A stretch of 64,000 nt of DNA from Pseudomonas brassicacearum (GCF_000585995.1 NZ_CP007410.1:6131001-6195000), one strand, 5' to 3'; shown: positions 17,920 to 27,538, numbered from the stretch's first letter. Notes: generated by a model from the letters alone, not told the origin. Made by a program: numbers and translations.

Positions 17920-18183
17920 ATGATGCACGCCGAATTGATCGACCAGGAAGACCTGCTGGGCCAGCTCAAGGCCCTGGGGCTCCAGATACCCAGCGGCTCC
18001 ACCGCCGAGCAGGCCTGCGAGTGCGCCGTGCGGGGTTTGGACCAGGCCCGTGCCAATGAACTGCGCCTGATGGTCAAGAGGATGTACACCAGCAGTGCGA
18101 CCATCCTGCCGGCCGTGCGCCAGGCGATCGATAAGCAATTGCTGCCGGCATTGGCGCAATACCAGCAGAACCACAACGCCTGA
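17920..18183 (+). CDS. Small conserved helical protein upstream of gbdR
   Basis: This 87-residue protein has good ribosome-site spacing (AATAAGGAAAAGCGTC before ATG) and two adjacent Met codons as possible starts. It is predicted to be largely helical (DLLGQLKALGLQIPSG, ANELRLMVKRMYTSSATILP, AIDKQLLPALAQYQQ). It carries no signal peptide and two cysteines (ACECAV). A gene of similar size sits at the same place beside gbdR in P. aeruginosa. Its function is unknown. Confidence 0.72.
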   Translation: MMHAELIDQEDLLGQLKALGLQIPSGSTAEQACECAVRGLDQARANELRLMVKRMYTSSATILPAVRQAIDKQLLPALAQYQQNHNA

Positions 18184-18186
18184 CCC

Positions 18187-18319
18187 TGTGGCGAGGGAGC
18201 TTGCTCCCGCTCGACCGCGAAGCGGTCGTAAAACCAGCGAATGCAATTTGACTGATGCACCGCATAGGCCGGTTTTGGGACTGCTTCGCAGTCCAGCGGG
18301 AGCAAGCTCCCTCGCCACA
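18187..18319. repeat. REPIN, GGCGAGGGAGCTTGCTCCC class
   Basis: Paired arms lie between the convergent ends of the small gene and gbdR, 8 bases from the gbdR stop. The spacer is almost the same as in the REPIN at 15706-15839. Confidence 0.92.
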
Positions 18320-18326
18320 AAAGCTG

Positions 18327-19430
18327 CTAGAGCCTCACACTGGCAAACGTCGACTCATTACGCGCCTGGCTCAACGCCGACAGCGGGCCGGACAACGGCG
18401 ACAGCACCAAGGCCTGTGGCAACGGCAACATCGCCACCTGTTGCGTGGTATTGGAGCCTACGCGTTCGTCGCGCGGTGGAATGCCGAAGTATTCGCGGTA
18501 GCACTTGGAGAAGTGCGGCGTGGAGACGAAGCCACACACCGACGCCACCTCGATGATCGACATCGGCGTCTGCTTGAGCAGTTGCCGCGCACGAATCAAC
18601 CGCAACTTGAGGTAATAGCGCGACGGTGAGCAATGCAGGTACTTCTGGAACAAGCGCTCCAGCTGACGCCGGGACACGGCGACGTACACCGCCAGCTCGT
18701 CCAGGTCGATCGGCTCTTCAAGGTTGGCCTCCATCAGCGCGACGATTTCCTGCAACTTCGGCTGGTTGGTGCCAAGCATGTGCTTGAGCGGTACACGCTG
18801 GTGATCCTGCTCGTTGCGGATGCGCTCATAGACAAACATTTCGGAGATCGCTGCCGACAGTTCGCGACCGTGATCGCGGCTGATCAGGTGCAGCATCATG
18901 TCCAACGGTGCGGTGCCGCCGGAGCTGGTGAAGCGGTTGCGGTCGAGGGTGAACAGACGGGTGCTCATCGATACCCGTGGAAAGGCTTCCTGCATCGCGG
19001 CCAGGCACTCCCAGTGCACGCTGCAATCGAAGCCGTCCAGCAGGCCGGCGCAGGCCAAGGCCCAACTGCCGGTGCAGACCGCACCGAGACGACGGGATTG
19101 ACGGGCCTGGCCTTGCAGCCATGACACGTGTTCGCGGGTCACAGTGCGCTGGATGCCGATACCGCCACACACAATGACGGTGTCCAGTGCCGGCGCCTTG
19201 TGCATGGAGGCGTCCGGGGTGATCTGTAAACCGTCACTGGCCCACACCTGCCCACCGTCGACGGTAAGGGTGGTCCAGCGATACAGCTCGCGACCGGACA
19301 GTTGGTTGGCCATGCGTAGCGGTTCTACCGCGGACGCCAGGGAAATCAGCGTGAAATTGTCCAGCAGCAAAAAGCCGATGGATTGAGGCGCACGGTTCTG
19401 GGGTTGGGCCCCGGAGTTGGTCGTCGTCAT
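18327..19430 (-). CDS. gbdR: Glycine betaine/dimethylglycine-responsive regulator GbdR
   Basis: This 367-residue GlxA/AraC-family activator has an amidotransferase-like sensor domain (IGFLLLDNFTLISLASAVEP near residues 18-37, VCTGSWALACAGLLDG near 138, SSGGTAPLDMMLHLIS near 192). A C-terminal AraC DNA-binding domain follows (VYVAVSRRQLERLFQKYLHC and VASVCGFVSTPHFSKCYREY). In P. aeruginosa GbdR senses glycine betaine and dimethylglycine and activates gbcAB, dgcAB, cbcXWV, plcH and others. Its place between the carnitine block and sdaB/cbcXWV is the same here. About 35 extra C-terminal residues follow the HTH. Confidence 0.93.
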   Translation of the reverse strand: MTTTNSGAQPQNRAPQSIGFLLLDNFTLISLASAVEPLRMANQLSGRELYRWTTLTVDGGQVWASDGLQITPDASMHKAPALDTVIVCGGIGIQRTVTREHVSWLQGQARQSRRLGAVCTGSWALACAGLLDGFDCSVHWECLAAMQEAFPRVSMSTRLFTLDRNRFTSSGGTAPLDMMLHLISRDHGRELSAAISEMFVYERIRNEQDHQRVPLKHMLGTNQPKLQEIVALMEANLEEPIDLDELAVYVAVSRRQLERLFQKYLHCSPSRYYLKLRLIRARQLLKQTPMSIIEVASVCGFVSTPHFSKCYREYFGIPPRDERVGSNTTQQVAMLPLPQALVLSPLSGPLSALSQARNESTFASVRL

Positions 19431-19866
19431 CGCGGTATCTCCTCACACAAAGCGGGTGATGGCCTCAGGCGGAGGCTCTTTTTATTGGTTGTTTGCCATC
19501 GTTTTCCACAAGGGAGACGGGCTTTACAGCGATACAGCAATTGCCATGCCTAAATTGAATACGCGTTCAATAAATCCTGAAAACGACATCGCAACCTGTC
19601 TATATAAGGCGCATTTCGAGTGCCGGCTATCAGGGGCTATCAATGGTGTCAGGCACCTGTCACGCGGTGCCGTGAGCAGATCGGTAGCACTTGTGGGAAC
19701 TGGGCTGCGGGGCTTGCGCAACAGGTATCACCACGGGTGCGGCGACGGACGGTCGAGCGGCGTACAACGGTTGACTCGACCGTTTGTCTCTTATCTGTTT
19801 GCGACGCGCTAAAAGGTGGCGTGTTTCAGGATCCATGTGCATTTCGCGAGCAGTTTTAAATCTTGG
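19431..19866. other. gbdR upstream region, no confident gene
   Basis: This stretch holds the gbdR promoter. A minus-strand frame of 60 codons (19660-19842, starting MHMDPETRHLLARRKQIRDK) is open but has no ribosome site and no recognised relatives. It is noted as a weak possibility only. Confidence 0.4.
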
Positions 19867-20000
19867 TGGCGAGGGGATTTGTGGCGAGGGGATTTATCCC
19901 CGCTGGGCTGCAAAGCAGCCCTCGATTCATACACCTTGATGTATCTGCAAAACCATAGGGGCCGCTTCGCGACCCAACGGGGATAAATCCCCTCGCCACA
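19867..20000. repeat. REPIN, GGCGAGGGGATTTATCCCCGC class, left end duplicated
   Basis: Inverted arms GGCGAGGGGATTTATCCCCG and complement lie downstream of sdaB. The left end is partly doubled: TGGCGAGGGGATTTG is followed at once by TGGCGAGGGGATTTATCCCC. Confidence 0.88.
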
Positions 20001-20019
20001 GGACTGTGAATACAGTGGA

Positions 20020-21396
20020 TCAGCACTCCACCGCACTGACCGCCAAACCACCGCGCGAGGTTTCTTTGTATTTGTCATGCATGTCGGCACCGGTATCGCG
20101 CATGGTGCGGATCACCCGGTCCAGGGAGATGAAATGCTGGCCATCACCACGCAGCGCCATTTGCGCGGCATTGATGGCTTTCACCGCGGCAATCGCGTTG
20201 CGCTCGATGCACGGCACTTGCACCAGGCCGCCCACCGGGTCGCAGGTCAGGCCAAGGTTGTGTTCCAGGCCGATTTCCGCCGCGTTGCACAGTTGCTCCG
20301 GCGTGGCGCCGAGGATCTCCGCCAGCCCCGCCGCCGCCATGGCGCAGGCCGAGCCTACTTCGCCCTGGCAACCCACTTCGGCACCGGAGATCGATGCATT
20401 CTTTTTGCACAGGATCCCTACCGCCGCCGCGCCGAGGAAGTAATCCACCACGTTGGCGTCAGTGACCGCTTCGCTGAATTTCATGAAGTAATGCAACACC
20501 GCCGGAATGATCCCAGCCGCGCCATTGGTCGGCGCCGTGACCATGCGCCCGCCGGCGGCGTTTTCTTCGTTGACCGCCAGGGCGAACAGATTGACCCACT
20601 CCATGGCGCTCAGGGTCGAGCCGATCACATTGGGCTTGTTCAGCTCTTGCAGGCTGCGGTGCAACTTGGCCGCACGCCGACGTACGTTCAGACCGCCAGG
20701 CAGGATGCCTTCGTGCTTGAGGCCCTGCTCGACACAATCCTGCATGGCGCGCCAGAGTTTCATCAGGCCGCTGCGAATCTCGTCTTCCGAGCGCCAGACC
20801 TTCTCGTTGGCCATCATCAACTCGGCCACCCGCAGATTGTGGGTGCGGCACAGATTGAGCAGCTCTTCGGCGCTGGAAAAATCGTAAGGCAGTTCGGTGC
20901 GGTCCAGATCCACCACGCCGCTGGACGCCTGGGCCTCATCGACGACAAAGCCACCACCCACTGAATAATAGGTATCACGGTGCAACTCGCCGTGGTCGCC
21001 CTCGGCCACCAGCGTCATCGCGTTGGGGTGGAACGGCAGGTTCTCGTCGATCAGGCGCATGTCCCGGGACCAGATGAAAGGCACCGGTAGGCGACCATCC
21101 AACAACAAAGTCTGGGTTTCACGCAGCAGCTCGATGCGCGGGCCGATCTGCGACGGGTCGATTGCGTCCGGCCATTCGCCCATCAGGCCCATGATCACCG
21201 CGTTGTCGCTGCCATGGCCGATGCCGGTGGCCGAAAGCGAACCGTAAAGCTGAACTTCCAGGCGCGTGACTTGTTCCAAAAGACCCCGCTCACGCAAGAC
21301 TTGCGCGAATAACGCCGCAGCGCGCATTGGGCCGACGGTGTGTGAGCTGGACGGACCGATACCGATTTTGAACAAGTCGAATACGCTGATTGCCAT
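20020..21396 (-). CDS. sdaB: L-serine ammonia-lyase (iron-sulfur type)
   Basis: This 458-residue protein is a single-chain L-serine dehydratase that turns serine into pyruvate and ammonia. The N-terminal beta domain starts with [20 protein letters not shown] (residues 6-25). The alpha domain carries the 4Fe-4S cysteines in the [20 protein letters not shown] region, [12 protein letters not shown] and [19 protein letters not shown]. The beta domain includes the usual VEFSFTVR-type strand [20 protein letters not shown]. Betaine breakdown ends in glycine and then serine, so this enzyme gives the pathway exit to central metabolism. It lies between gbdR and cbcX as in P. aeruginosa and is divergent from cbcX. 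Confidence 0.94.
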   Translation of the reverse strand: MAISVFDLFKIGIGPSSSHTVGPMRAAALFAQVLRERGLLEQVTRLEVQLYGSLSATGIGHGSDNAVIMGLMGEWPDAIDPSQIGPRIELLRETQTLLLDGRLPVPFIWSRDMRLIDENLPFHPNAMTLVAEGDHGELHRDTYYSVGGGFVVDEAQASSGVVDLDRTELPYDFSSAEELLNLCRTHNLRVAELMMANEKVWRSEDEIRSGLMKLWRAMQDCVEQGLKHEGILPGGLNVRRRAAKLHRSLQELNKPNVIGSTLSAMEWVNLFALAVNEENAAGGRMVTAPTNGAAGIIPAVLHYFMKFSEAVTDANVVDYFLGAAAVGILCKKNASISGAEVGCQGEVGSACAMAAAGLAEILGATPEQLCNAAEIGLEHNLGLTCDPVGGLVQVPCIERNAIAAVKAINAAQMALRGDGQHFISLDRVIRTMRDTGADMHDKYKETSRGGLAVSAVEC

Positions 21397-21630
21397 GGCA
21401 GAGAACCTCCAGAACGGGCACGTCCGGGCGCAAGAGCGCCCGGTGGCGGAGCTGCTACGCTCAACGCCGGGATGCCCGCATCATCCGTTTTTTGCCTTGG
21501 AGGTCGACGTCTGACACCGACGCAATCATGCCCAGCAACGCCGCCAGGCTTTTGCCCAGGTTTTACGCCGTTTTTTTGCAGATCAGGAGGCTGCCGAGGC
21601 CGGAAAAAACCTATAAACGACGTCACCAAC

Positions 21631-21672
21631 ACTGGATGCGACCCTCCCTGTACTGGATACGACTCACCCTGT
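21631..21672. promoter_or_regulatory. Tandem 21-bp direct repeats upstream of cbcX
   Basis: Two adjacent copies of ACTGGATRCGACYCWCCCTG (21631-21651 and 21652-21672) agree at 18 of 21 positions. A spacing of two helical turns in direct orientation is the arrangement AraC-family activators use, so GbdR is the leading candidate. The repeats end 153 bases before cbcX. Confidence 0.55.
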
Positions 21673-21825
21673 AGGCGTCAGATTTGCACTGGTACATGAT
21701 CGGTTACGGCTCGTTTGCAAGGCCGCGTGTCAGAAGAGTGCCCACGCGCCACCAACCGCAACATCCAAAATAAGCGTGCGGCTGTCCTGACCGGACACCG
21801 CCGAGAAAACACCAGGAGTCCACCC

Positions 21826-22773
21826 ATGAAAGGTTCCAAGCCGTTGTTGTTGGCCGCCATGCTGAGTCTTCCGATGCTGGCCAACGCTGCAGAACCCGCG
21901 CAATGCAGCACCGTCAACTTCTCCGACGTCGGCTGGACCGACATCACCGTGACCACCGCCACCACCAGCGTGGTGCTCGACGCTCTGGGCTACAAGACCA
22001 AGACCACCATGATTTCCGTACCAGTGACGTACAAGTCCCTGGCCGACGGCAAGAACATGGACGTGTTCCTCGGCAACTGGATGCCGACCATGGAAAACGA
22101 CATCAAGGCCTACCGCGAAGCCGGCACCGTGGAAACCGTGCGCACCAACCTCAAGGGCGCCAAATACACCCTCGCCGTGCCTCAGGCCCTGTACGACAAA
22201 GGCCTGCATGACTTCGCCGACATCCCCAAATTCAAGAAAGAACTGGACGGCAAGATCTACGGGATCGAGCCTGGCAACGACGGCAACCGCCTGATCCAGA
22301 GCATGATCGAAAAGAACGCCTTTGGCCTGAAGGACGCAGGTTTCAAGGTCGTCGAGTCGAGTGAAGCGGGCATGCTTTCGCAGGTCGACCGGGCCTCCAA
22401 ACGCGGCACCGATGTGGTGTTCCTTGGCTGGGCGCCACACCCGATGAACACCCGTTTCAAGATTCAATACCTGACCGGCGGCGACGACTTCTTCGGCCCG
22501 GACTTCGGTGCCGCCACCGTCGCGACCAACACCCGCAAGGGCTACAGCCAGGAATGCAGCAACGTTGGCCAGCTGTTGAAAAACCTTGAGTTCACCGTCG
22601 ACATGGAAAGCACGCTGATGGGCAACGTGCTCGACGACAAGATGAAACCTGAAGCCGCCGCCAAGGCCTGGCTGAAGAAAAACCCACAGGTACTCGATAC
22701 CTGGCTCGCTGGCGTGACCACCATTGACGGTAAACCAGGCCTGGAGGCCGTGAAAGCCAAGCTCGCGCAGTAA
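21826..22773 (+). CDS. cbcX: Choline/betaine ABC transporter binding protein CbcX
   Basis: This 315-residue periplasmic protein has a signal peptide (LLLAAMLSLPMLANA, cut near residue 22) and the OpuAC fold. Landmarks are VNFSDVGWTDITVTTA, VFLGNWMPTMEND, YGIEPGNDGNR and VVFLGWAPHPMNTRFK. The tryptophans and tyrosines in these segments line the quaternary-ammonium cage in related proteins. With CbcW and CbcV it imports choline. It is a close paralogue of CaiX. The start MKGSKPLLL was chosen because AGGAGTCCACCC precedes it. Confidence 0.93.
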   Translation: MKGSKPLLLAAMLSLPMLANAAEPAQCSTVNFSDVGWTDITVTTATTSVVLDALGYKTKTTMISVPVTYKSLADGKNMDVFLGNWMPTMENDIKAYREAGTVETVRTNLKGAKYTLAVPQALYDKGLHDFADIPKFKKELDGKIYGIEPGNDGNRLIQSMIEKNAFGLKDAGFKVVESSEAGMLSQVDRASKRGTDVVFLGWAPHPMNTRFKIQYLTGGDDFFGPDFGAATVATNTRKGYSQECSNVGQLLKNLEFTVDMESTLMGNVLDDKMKPEAAAKAWLKKNPQVLDTWLAGVTTIDGKPGLEAVKAKLAQ

Positions 22774-22783
22774 CGCTTTTATG

Positions 22784-22805
22784 CCGGGCGAGTTTACTCG
22801 CCCGG
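22784..22805 (+). promoter_or_regulatory. Intercistronic hairpin after cbcX
   Basis: CCGGGCGAG (22784-22792) pairs perfectly with CTCGCCCGG (22797-22805) around TTTA, followed by only a short GCTGTTT. It probably limits read-through or protects the cbcX mRNA, so that more binding protein than permease is made. Confidence 0.65.
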
Positions 22806-22839
22806 GCTGTTTATCCCTTGCATGCGGACGTTCACTACC

Positions 22840-23685
22840 ATGCTGATTGATCAGAAAATACCCTTAGGCCAGTACATCGCGAGCTTCGTCGAATGGTTGA
22901 CGCAAAATGGCGCCAGCACCTTCGACGCAATCGCCCTGTTTCTGGAAACGATGATTCACGGCGTGACGTTCGCGCTGACCTGGTTCAACCCACTGGCCTT
23001 GATCGGCCTCATCGCCCTGCTGGCTCACTTTATCCAACGCAAATGGGGCCTGACCGTCTTCGTCATCGCCTCCTTCCTGCTGATCCTGAATCTGGGGTAC
23101 TGGCAGGAGACCATGGAAACCCTCGCCCAGGTGCTGTTCGCGACCCTGGTCTGCGTCCTGATCGGCGTGCCGCTGGGCATTGTTGCCGCGCACAAGCCGA
23201 TGTTTTACACACTAATGCGTCCGGTGCTCGATCTGATGCAGACCGTACCGACCTTCGTGTACCTCATTCCTACCCTGACCCTTTTCGGTCTGGGTGTGGT
23301 CCCAGGCTTGATCTCCACGGTGGTGTTCGCGATTGCCGCGCCCATCCGCTTGACCTACCTGGGTATCCGCGACGTTCCGGAAGAACTGATGGACGCCGGC
23401 AAAGCCTTCGGCTGCTCCCGTCGCCAGCTCCTGTCGCGCATTGAACTGCCCCACGCGATGCCAAGCATCGCGGCCGGTATCACCCAGTGCATCATGCTGT
23501 CGTTGTCGATGGTGGTGATCGCCGCACTGGTGGGCGCCGACGGCCTGGGCAAACCCGTGGTCAACGCACTGAACACCGCCGATATCGCCCTGGGCTTCGA
23601 AGCTGGCCTGGCGATCGTACTGCTGGCGATCATGCTCGACCGAATCTGCAAGCAACCCGACGCCAAAGTAGGGGGTGACGCATGA
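22840..23685 (+). CDS. cbcW: Choline/betaine ABC transporter permease CbcW
   Basis: This 281-residue inner-membrane protein is a ProW-type permease with about six or seven hydrophobic segments and the binding-protein-dependent transport signature PEELMDAGKAFGCSRRQLL near residue 185. The periplasmic N-terminus (LIDQKIPLGQYIASFVEW) is typical of this group. MLIDQK was chosen as start; an ATG six codons earlier (22822) is possible and has no better ribosome site. The stop overlaps cbcV by four bases (ATGA). Confidence 0.92.
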   Translation: MLIDQKIPLGQYIASFVEWLTQNGASTFDAIALFLETMIHGVTFALTWFNPLALIGLIALLAHFIQRKWGLTVFVIASFLLILNLGYWQETMETLAQVLFATLVCVLIGVPLGIVAAHKPMFYTLMRPVLDLMQTVPTFVYLIPTLTLFGLGVVPGLISTVVFAIAAPIRLTYLGIRDVPEELMDAGKAFGCSRRQLLSRIELPHAMPSIAAGITQCIMLSLSMVVIAALVGADGLGKPVVNALNTADIALGFEAGLAIVLLAIMLDRICKQPDAKVGGDA

Positions 23686-24860
23686 GCATAATCCGCTTCG
23701 AAGAAGTCGACGTGATCTTCTCCAAAGATCCACGCGAAGCCCTGAAACTGCTCGACCAGGGCATGACCCGCAACGAAATCCTGAAGAAAACCGGGCAAAT
23801 CGTGGGTGTTGAAAAAGCCAGCCTGGATGTCGAAAAAGGCGAAATCTGCGTGTTGATGGGCCTGTCCGGCTCTGGCAAATCCAGCCTGCTGCGCTGCATC
23901 AACGGCTTGAACACCGTGAGTCGTGGCAAGTTGTTCGTCGAACACGAAGGTCGGCAGATCGACATCGCCTCCTGCACCCCCGCCGAACTGAAGATGATGC
24001 GCACCAAACGCATCGCCATGGTGTTCCAGAAGTTCGCCCTGATGCCTTGGCTGACAGTGCGCGAGAACATCAGCTTCGGCCTGGAAATGCAGGGCCGCCC
24101 GGAGAAGGACCGACGCAAGCTGGTGGATGAAAAGCTTGAGCTGGTGGGCCTGACCCAATGGCGCAACAAGAAACCCAACGAGTTGTCCGGCGGCATGCAG
24201 CAACGGGTCGGCCTGGCCCGCGCCCTGGCGATGGACGCCGACATCCTGCTGATGGACGAACCCTTCTCGGCCCTCGACCCGCTGATCCGCCAAGGCCTGC
24301 AGGACGAACTGCTGGAGCTGCAACGCAAGCTGAGCAAGACCATCGTGTTCGTCAGCCACGACCTCGACGAAGCCCTGAAGCTGGGCAGCCGCATCGCGAT
24401 CATGAAAGACGGCCGGATCGTCCAATACAGCTCGCCGGAAGAAATCGTCTTGAATCCGGCGGACGACTACGTGCGCACCTTCGTCGCCCACACCAACCCG
24501 CTCAACGTCCTTTGCGGCCGCAGCCTGATGCGCACCCTGGACAACTGCAAGCGCATCAACGGTTCGGTATGCCTGGACCCGGGCGGCGATTCCTGGCTCG
24601 ACCTGGCCGAAGGCAACACCATCAAGGGTGCCCGCCAGAACGGCGCGGCGCTGGACCTGCAAAACTGGGCACCGGGCCAATCCGTCGAAGACCTGGGCCG
24701 CCGTCCGACCCTGGTGGACTCCAATATCGGCATGCGCGATGCGTTGCAGATCCGCTACCAGACCGGCAACAAACTGGTACTGCACGACAACCAGAAAGTC
24801 GTCGGGATCCTGGGCGACAGCGAGCTGTACCACGCCCTGCTCGGCAAGAACCTGGGCTAA
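23682..24860 (+). CDS. cbcV: Choline/betaine ABC transporter ATPase CbcV
   Basis: This 392-residue ATPase has Walker A GLSGSGKSSLLRC near residue 62, Q-loop VFQKFALMPW, signature LSGGMQQRVGLARAL near residue 170 and Walker B ILLMDEPFSALDPL. The N-terminal extension (DVIFSKDPREALKLLDQGMT) is typical of ProV-like ATPases. The C-terminal 110 residues form a CBS-like pair region (SLRRP-type pattern weak; DALQIRYQTGNKLVLHDNQK near the end), which in osmoregulated relatives senses ionic strength. It drives the shared CbcWV core. Confidence 0.93.
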   Translation: MSIIRFEEVDVIFSKDPREALKLLDQGMTRNEILKKTGQIVGVEKASLDVEKGEICVLMGLSGSGKSSLLRCINGLNTVSRGKLFVEHEGRQIDIASCTPAELKMMRTKRIAMVFQKFALMPWLTVRENISFGLEMQGRPEKDRRKLVDEKLELVGLTQWRNKKPNELSGGMQQRVGLARALAMDADILLMDEPFSALDPLIRQGLQDELLELQRKLSKTIVFVSHDLDEALKLGSRIAIMKDGRIVQYSSPEEIVLNPADDYVRTFVAHTNPLNVLCGRSLMRTLDNCKRINGSVCLDPGGDSWLDLAEGNTIKGARQNGAALDLQNWAPGQSVEDLGRRPTLVDSNIGMRDALQIRYQTGNKLVLHDNQKVVGILGDSELYHALLGKNLG

Positions 24861-24871
24861 GCCCACGCACA

Positions 24872-24905
24872 CAAAAACGCCGCGAGAGGATCGCGGCGTT
24901 TTTGT
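24872..24905 (+). terminator. Rho-independent terminator of cbcXWV
   Basis: AAAAACGCCGCGA pairs with TCGCGGCGTTTTT around GAGGA, starting 11 bases after the cbcV stop. The symmetric A and T tracts make it possibly bidirectional. Confidence 0.9.
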
Positions 24906-24959
24906 CTGTGCAGTGCTGACTGCTGACTGCTGACAAGCTTGACCTGGAATGCAAACAAC

Positions 24960-25093
24960 TGTGGCGAGGGGATTTATCCCCGCTGGGCTGCGCAGCAGCC
25001 CCAAAAAATGCGAACTCATTCTGTCTGACACACCGCGACACCTGGCTCTGGGGGCTGCTTCGCAGCCCAACGGGGATAAATCCCCTCGCCACA
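24960..25093. repeat. REPIN, GGCGAGGGGATTTATCCCCGC class
   Basis: Inverted arms TGTGGCGAGGGGATTTATCC and complement flank a spacer with GGGCTGCGCAGCAGCCCC and GGGGGCTGCTTCGCAGCCC. It separates cbcV from betI, where P. aeruginosa has betT1. Confidence 0.9.
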
Positions 25094-25246
25094 ACAATGT
25101 TCCAGCCATCGATGCGCGTTTGGCTTCTACACCAACCGACGAGTGTTATAAAGACATCCCGAAAAAGTCCTCGCCCCTGATGCTGCGGGTTTTCACACAT
25201 GGAATCCCGGCAAACAGCGACGACTTGTCATAGAACTTTGTTTTTG

Positions 25247-25266
25247 TTGATTGAACGTTCAATCAA
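25247..25266. promoter_or_regulatory. BetI operator
   Basis: TTGATTGAACGTTCAATCAA is a perfect 20-bp palindrome 70 bases before the betI start. It has the form and position of the known BetI operators, where BetI represses betIBA until choline binds. Confidence 0.85.
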
Positions 25267-25336
25267 AACAAAATAGACTGGCTTTCAATCCGGCAGACGA
25301 CACTCGCCCACCGGATGGCCTAAGGAGATGTGCTAG

Positions 25337-25957
25337 ATGCCCAAGGTCGGTATGCAACCCATCCGCCGCCAACAATTGATCGAAGCCACGCTGCAAGCGG
25401 TCGATCAGGTCGGGATGGGGGACGCCAGCATTGCGCTGATCGCCCGTTTGGCCGGTGTCTCCAACGGCATCATCAGTCACTACTTTCAGGACAAGAATGG
25501 CCTGATCGCGGCCACGGCCCAGTACCTGATGACTGTCCTGAGCGAGAACGTCACCGCACGCCGTCGCGCGCTTGAGGATTCGAGCCCGCGGGCGCACTTG
25601 AAGGTGATCATCGAAGGCAACTTCGACGCCAGCCAGGTCAATGGCCCGGCAATGAAAACCTGGTTGGCCTTCTGGGCCACCAGCATGCATCACCCGTCAT
25701 TGCACAGGTTGCAGCGGATCAACGATCACCGTCTGTATTCCAACCTGTGCAGTCAGTTCCGCCGCGTGTTGCCTCTTGATGAGGCCCGCAGCGCGGCACG
25801 GGGCCTGGCCGCCCTGATTGACGGTTTGTGGTTGCGCGGGGCGCTGTCGGGAGACGCGTTCGATACCGCCCAGGCACACCGGATCGCTTACGAATACATG
25901 GATTTTCAACTGGCCAAAGCAGGGGTACCAGAGCACACAGAACCGCTCGGCTCCTGA
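25337..25957 (+). CDS. betI: Choline-responsive repressor BetI (TetR family)
   Basis: This 206-residue TetR-family protein starts [20 protein letters not shown], the characteristic BetI N-terminus. The helix-turn-helix is [20 protein letters not shown] at residues about 33-52. The C-terminal choline-binding helical domain includes [20 protein letters not shown]. It represses betIBA through the palindrome upstream. BetI is first in the operon and is followed by betB with a 79-base gap. Confidence 0.95.
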   Translation: MPKVGMQPIRRQQLIEATLQAVDQVGMGDASIALIARLAGVSNGIISHYFQDKNGLIAATAQYLMTVLSENVTARRRALEDSSPRAHLKVIIEGNFDASQVNGPAMKTWLAFWATSMHHPSLHRLQRINDHRLYSNLCSQFRRVLPLDEARSAARGLAALIDGLWLRGALSGDAFDTAQAHRIAYEYMDFQLAKAGVPEHTEPLGS

Positions 25958-26036
25958 ACCGCCGCCGAACCGCGTAGTCAGCTATAGACGACACGCCCGG
26001 TGGCCAGCCAACCACTTATGCACTTGCGAGGACTTT

Positions 26037-27509
26037 ATGGCCCGTTTCGAACTGCAAAAACTCTACATCGATGGCGCGTACAGCGACGCCAGCGGCGACG
26101 CCACTTTCGAAGCCATCAACCCTGCCAACGGTGAAGTGCTCGCCCAAGTGCAGCGTGCAACGTTCGAGGACGTCGAGCGCGCGGTGGTCAGCGCCGAAAA
26201 GGGCCAGAAAGTCTGGGCTGCCATGACCGCCATGCAGCGGTCGCGCATCCTGCGCCGCGCCGTGGAGATCCTGCGCGAGCGCAACGATGAGCTGGCCGCC
26301 CTGGAAACCCTGGACACCGGCAAGGCCTACTCCGAAACCCGCTACGTCGACATCGTCACCGGTGCCGACGTGCTGGAATACTACGCCGGCCTGGTGCCGG
26401 CCATTGAAGGCGAACAGGTTCCGCTGCGCACCACTTCGTTCGTCTACACCCGCCGCGAGCCCCTGGGTGTGGTGGCCGGGATCGGCGCGTGGAACTACCC
26501 GATCCAGATCGCCCTGTGGAAATCCGCACCGGCCCTGGCCGCCGGCAACGCAATGATCTTCAAACCGAGCGAAGTCACCTCGCTGACCACCCTGAAACTG
26601 GCCGAGATCTACACCGAAGCCGGCGTTCCAGCGGGTGTGTTCAACGTCCTGACCGGCAGCGGCCGTGAAGTCGGTACCTGGCTGACCGAGCACCCGCGTA
26701 TCGAGAAAATATCCTTCACCGGCGGCACCGACACCGGCAAGAAAGTCATGGCCAGTGCCTCGAGTTCTTCGCTCAAAGACGTGACCATGGAACTGGGCGG
26801 CAAGTCGCCGCTGATCATCTTCGACGACGCCGACCTGGATCGCGCCGCCGACACCGCGATGATGGCCAACTTCTACAGCTCCGGCCAAGTCTGCACCAAC
26901 GGCACCCGGGTGTTCGTGCCGAGCCATCTCAAGGCCGCCTTCGAAGCCAAGATCGCCGAGCGCGTGGCGCGTATCCGCATCGGCAATCCAGAGGACGAAA
27001 ACACCAACTTCGGCCCGCTGGTGAGCTTCGCCCACATGGAAAGCGTGTTGGGCTACATCGAGAAAGGCAAGGCCGAGGGCGCGCGCCTGCTGTGCGGCGG
27101 CGCTCGTTTGACCGAGGGCGAATTGGCCAAGGGCGCGTTCGTTGCCCCGACCGTGTTCACCGACTGCACCGACGAGATGACCATCGTGCGCGAGGAAATC
27201 TTCGGCCCGGTGATGAGCATCCTCACTTATGACACCGAAGAAGAAGTAATCCGCCGCGCCAACGACACCGATTTCGGCCTGGCCGCCGGCGTCGTGACCC
27301 GCGACCTGAACCGCGCCCACCGTGTGATCCACCAGCTCGAAGCGGGCATTTGCTGGATCAACGCCTGGGGCGAATCGGCCGCTGAAATGCCGGTCGGTGG
27401 CTACAAGCAATCGGGCGTGGGCCGTGAGAACGGCATCAGTTCTTTGAACAACTTCACGCGCATCAAATCGGTACAGGTCGAGTTGGGCGATTACGCGTCG
27501 GTGTTCTGA
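26037..27509 (+). CDS. betB: Betaine aldehyde dehydrogenase BetB
   Basis: This 490-residue NAD(P)-dependent aldehyde dehydrogenase oxidises betaine aldehyde to glycine betaine. Conserved features are [20 protein letters not shown] near residue 150, [14 protein letters not shown], the glutamate motif [12 protein letters not shown] near residue 250, and the catalytic cysteine motif [16 protein letters not shown] near residue 285. The length is exactly typical of bacterial BetB. The start [13 protein letters not shown] follows GAGGACTTT. Confidence 0.96.
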   Translation: MARFELQKLYIDGAYSDASGDATFEAINPANGEVLAQVQRATFEDVERAVVSAEKGQKVWAAMTAMQRSRILRRAVEILRERNDELAALETLDTGKAYSETRYVDIVTGADVLEYYAGLVPAIEGEQVPLRTTSFVYTRREPLGVVAGIGAWNYPIQIALWKSAPALAAGNAMIFKPSEVTSLTTLKLAEIYTEAGVPAGVFNVLTGSGREVGTWLTEHPRIEKISFTGGTDTGKKVMASASSSSLKDVTMELGGKSPLIIFDDADLDRAADTAMMANFYSSGQVCTNGTRVFVPSHLKAAFEAKIAERVARIRIGNPEDENTNFGPLVSFAHMESVLGYIEKGKAEGARLLCGGARLTEGELAKGAFVAPTVFTDCTDEMTIVREEIFGPVMSILTYDTEEEVIRRANDTDFGLAAGVVTRDLNRAHRVIHQLEAGICWINAWGESAAEMPVGGYKQSGVGRENGISSLNNFTRIKSVQVELGDYASVF

Positions 27510-27538
27510 CCTGAGGCGAGGCCTTGAGTGAACGCTGT

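Noticed and set aside
17790..18320. A 176-codon minus-strand frame opposite the small gene before gbdR.
   Set aside because: It begins within a REPIN and reads as repeat translation followed by antisense of the small gene.
19660..19842. A 60-codon minus-strand gene upstream of gbdR.
   Set aside because: It is open and not obviously a shadow, but has no ribosome site and no recognised family, so it is only mentioned in the region entry.
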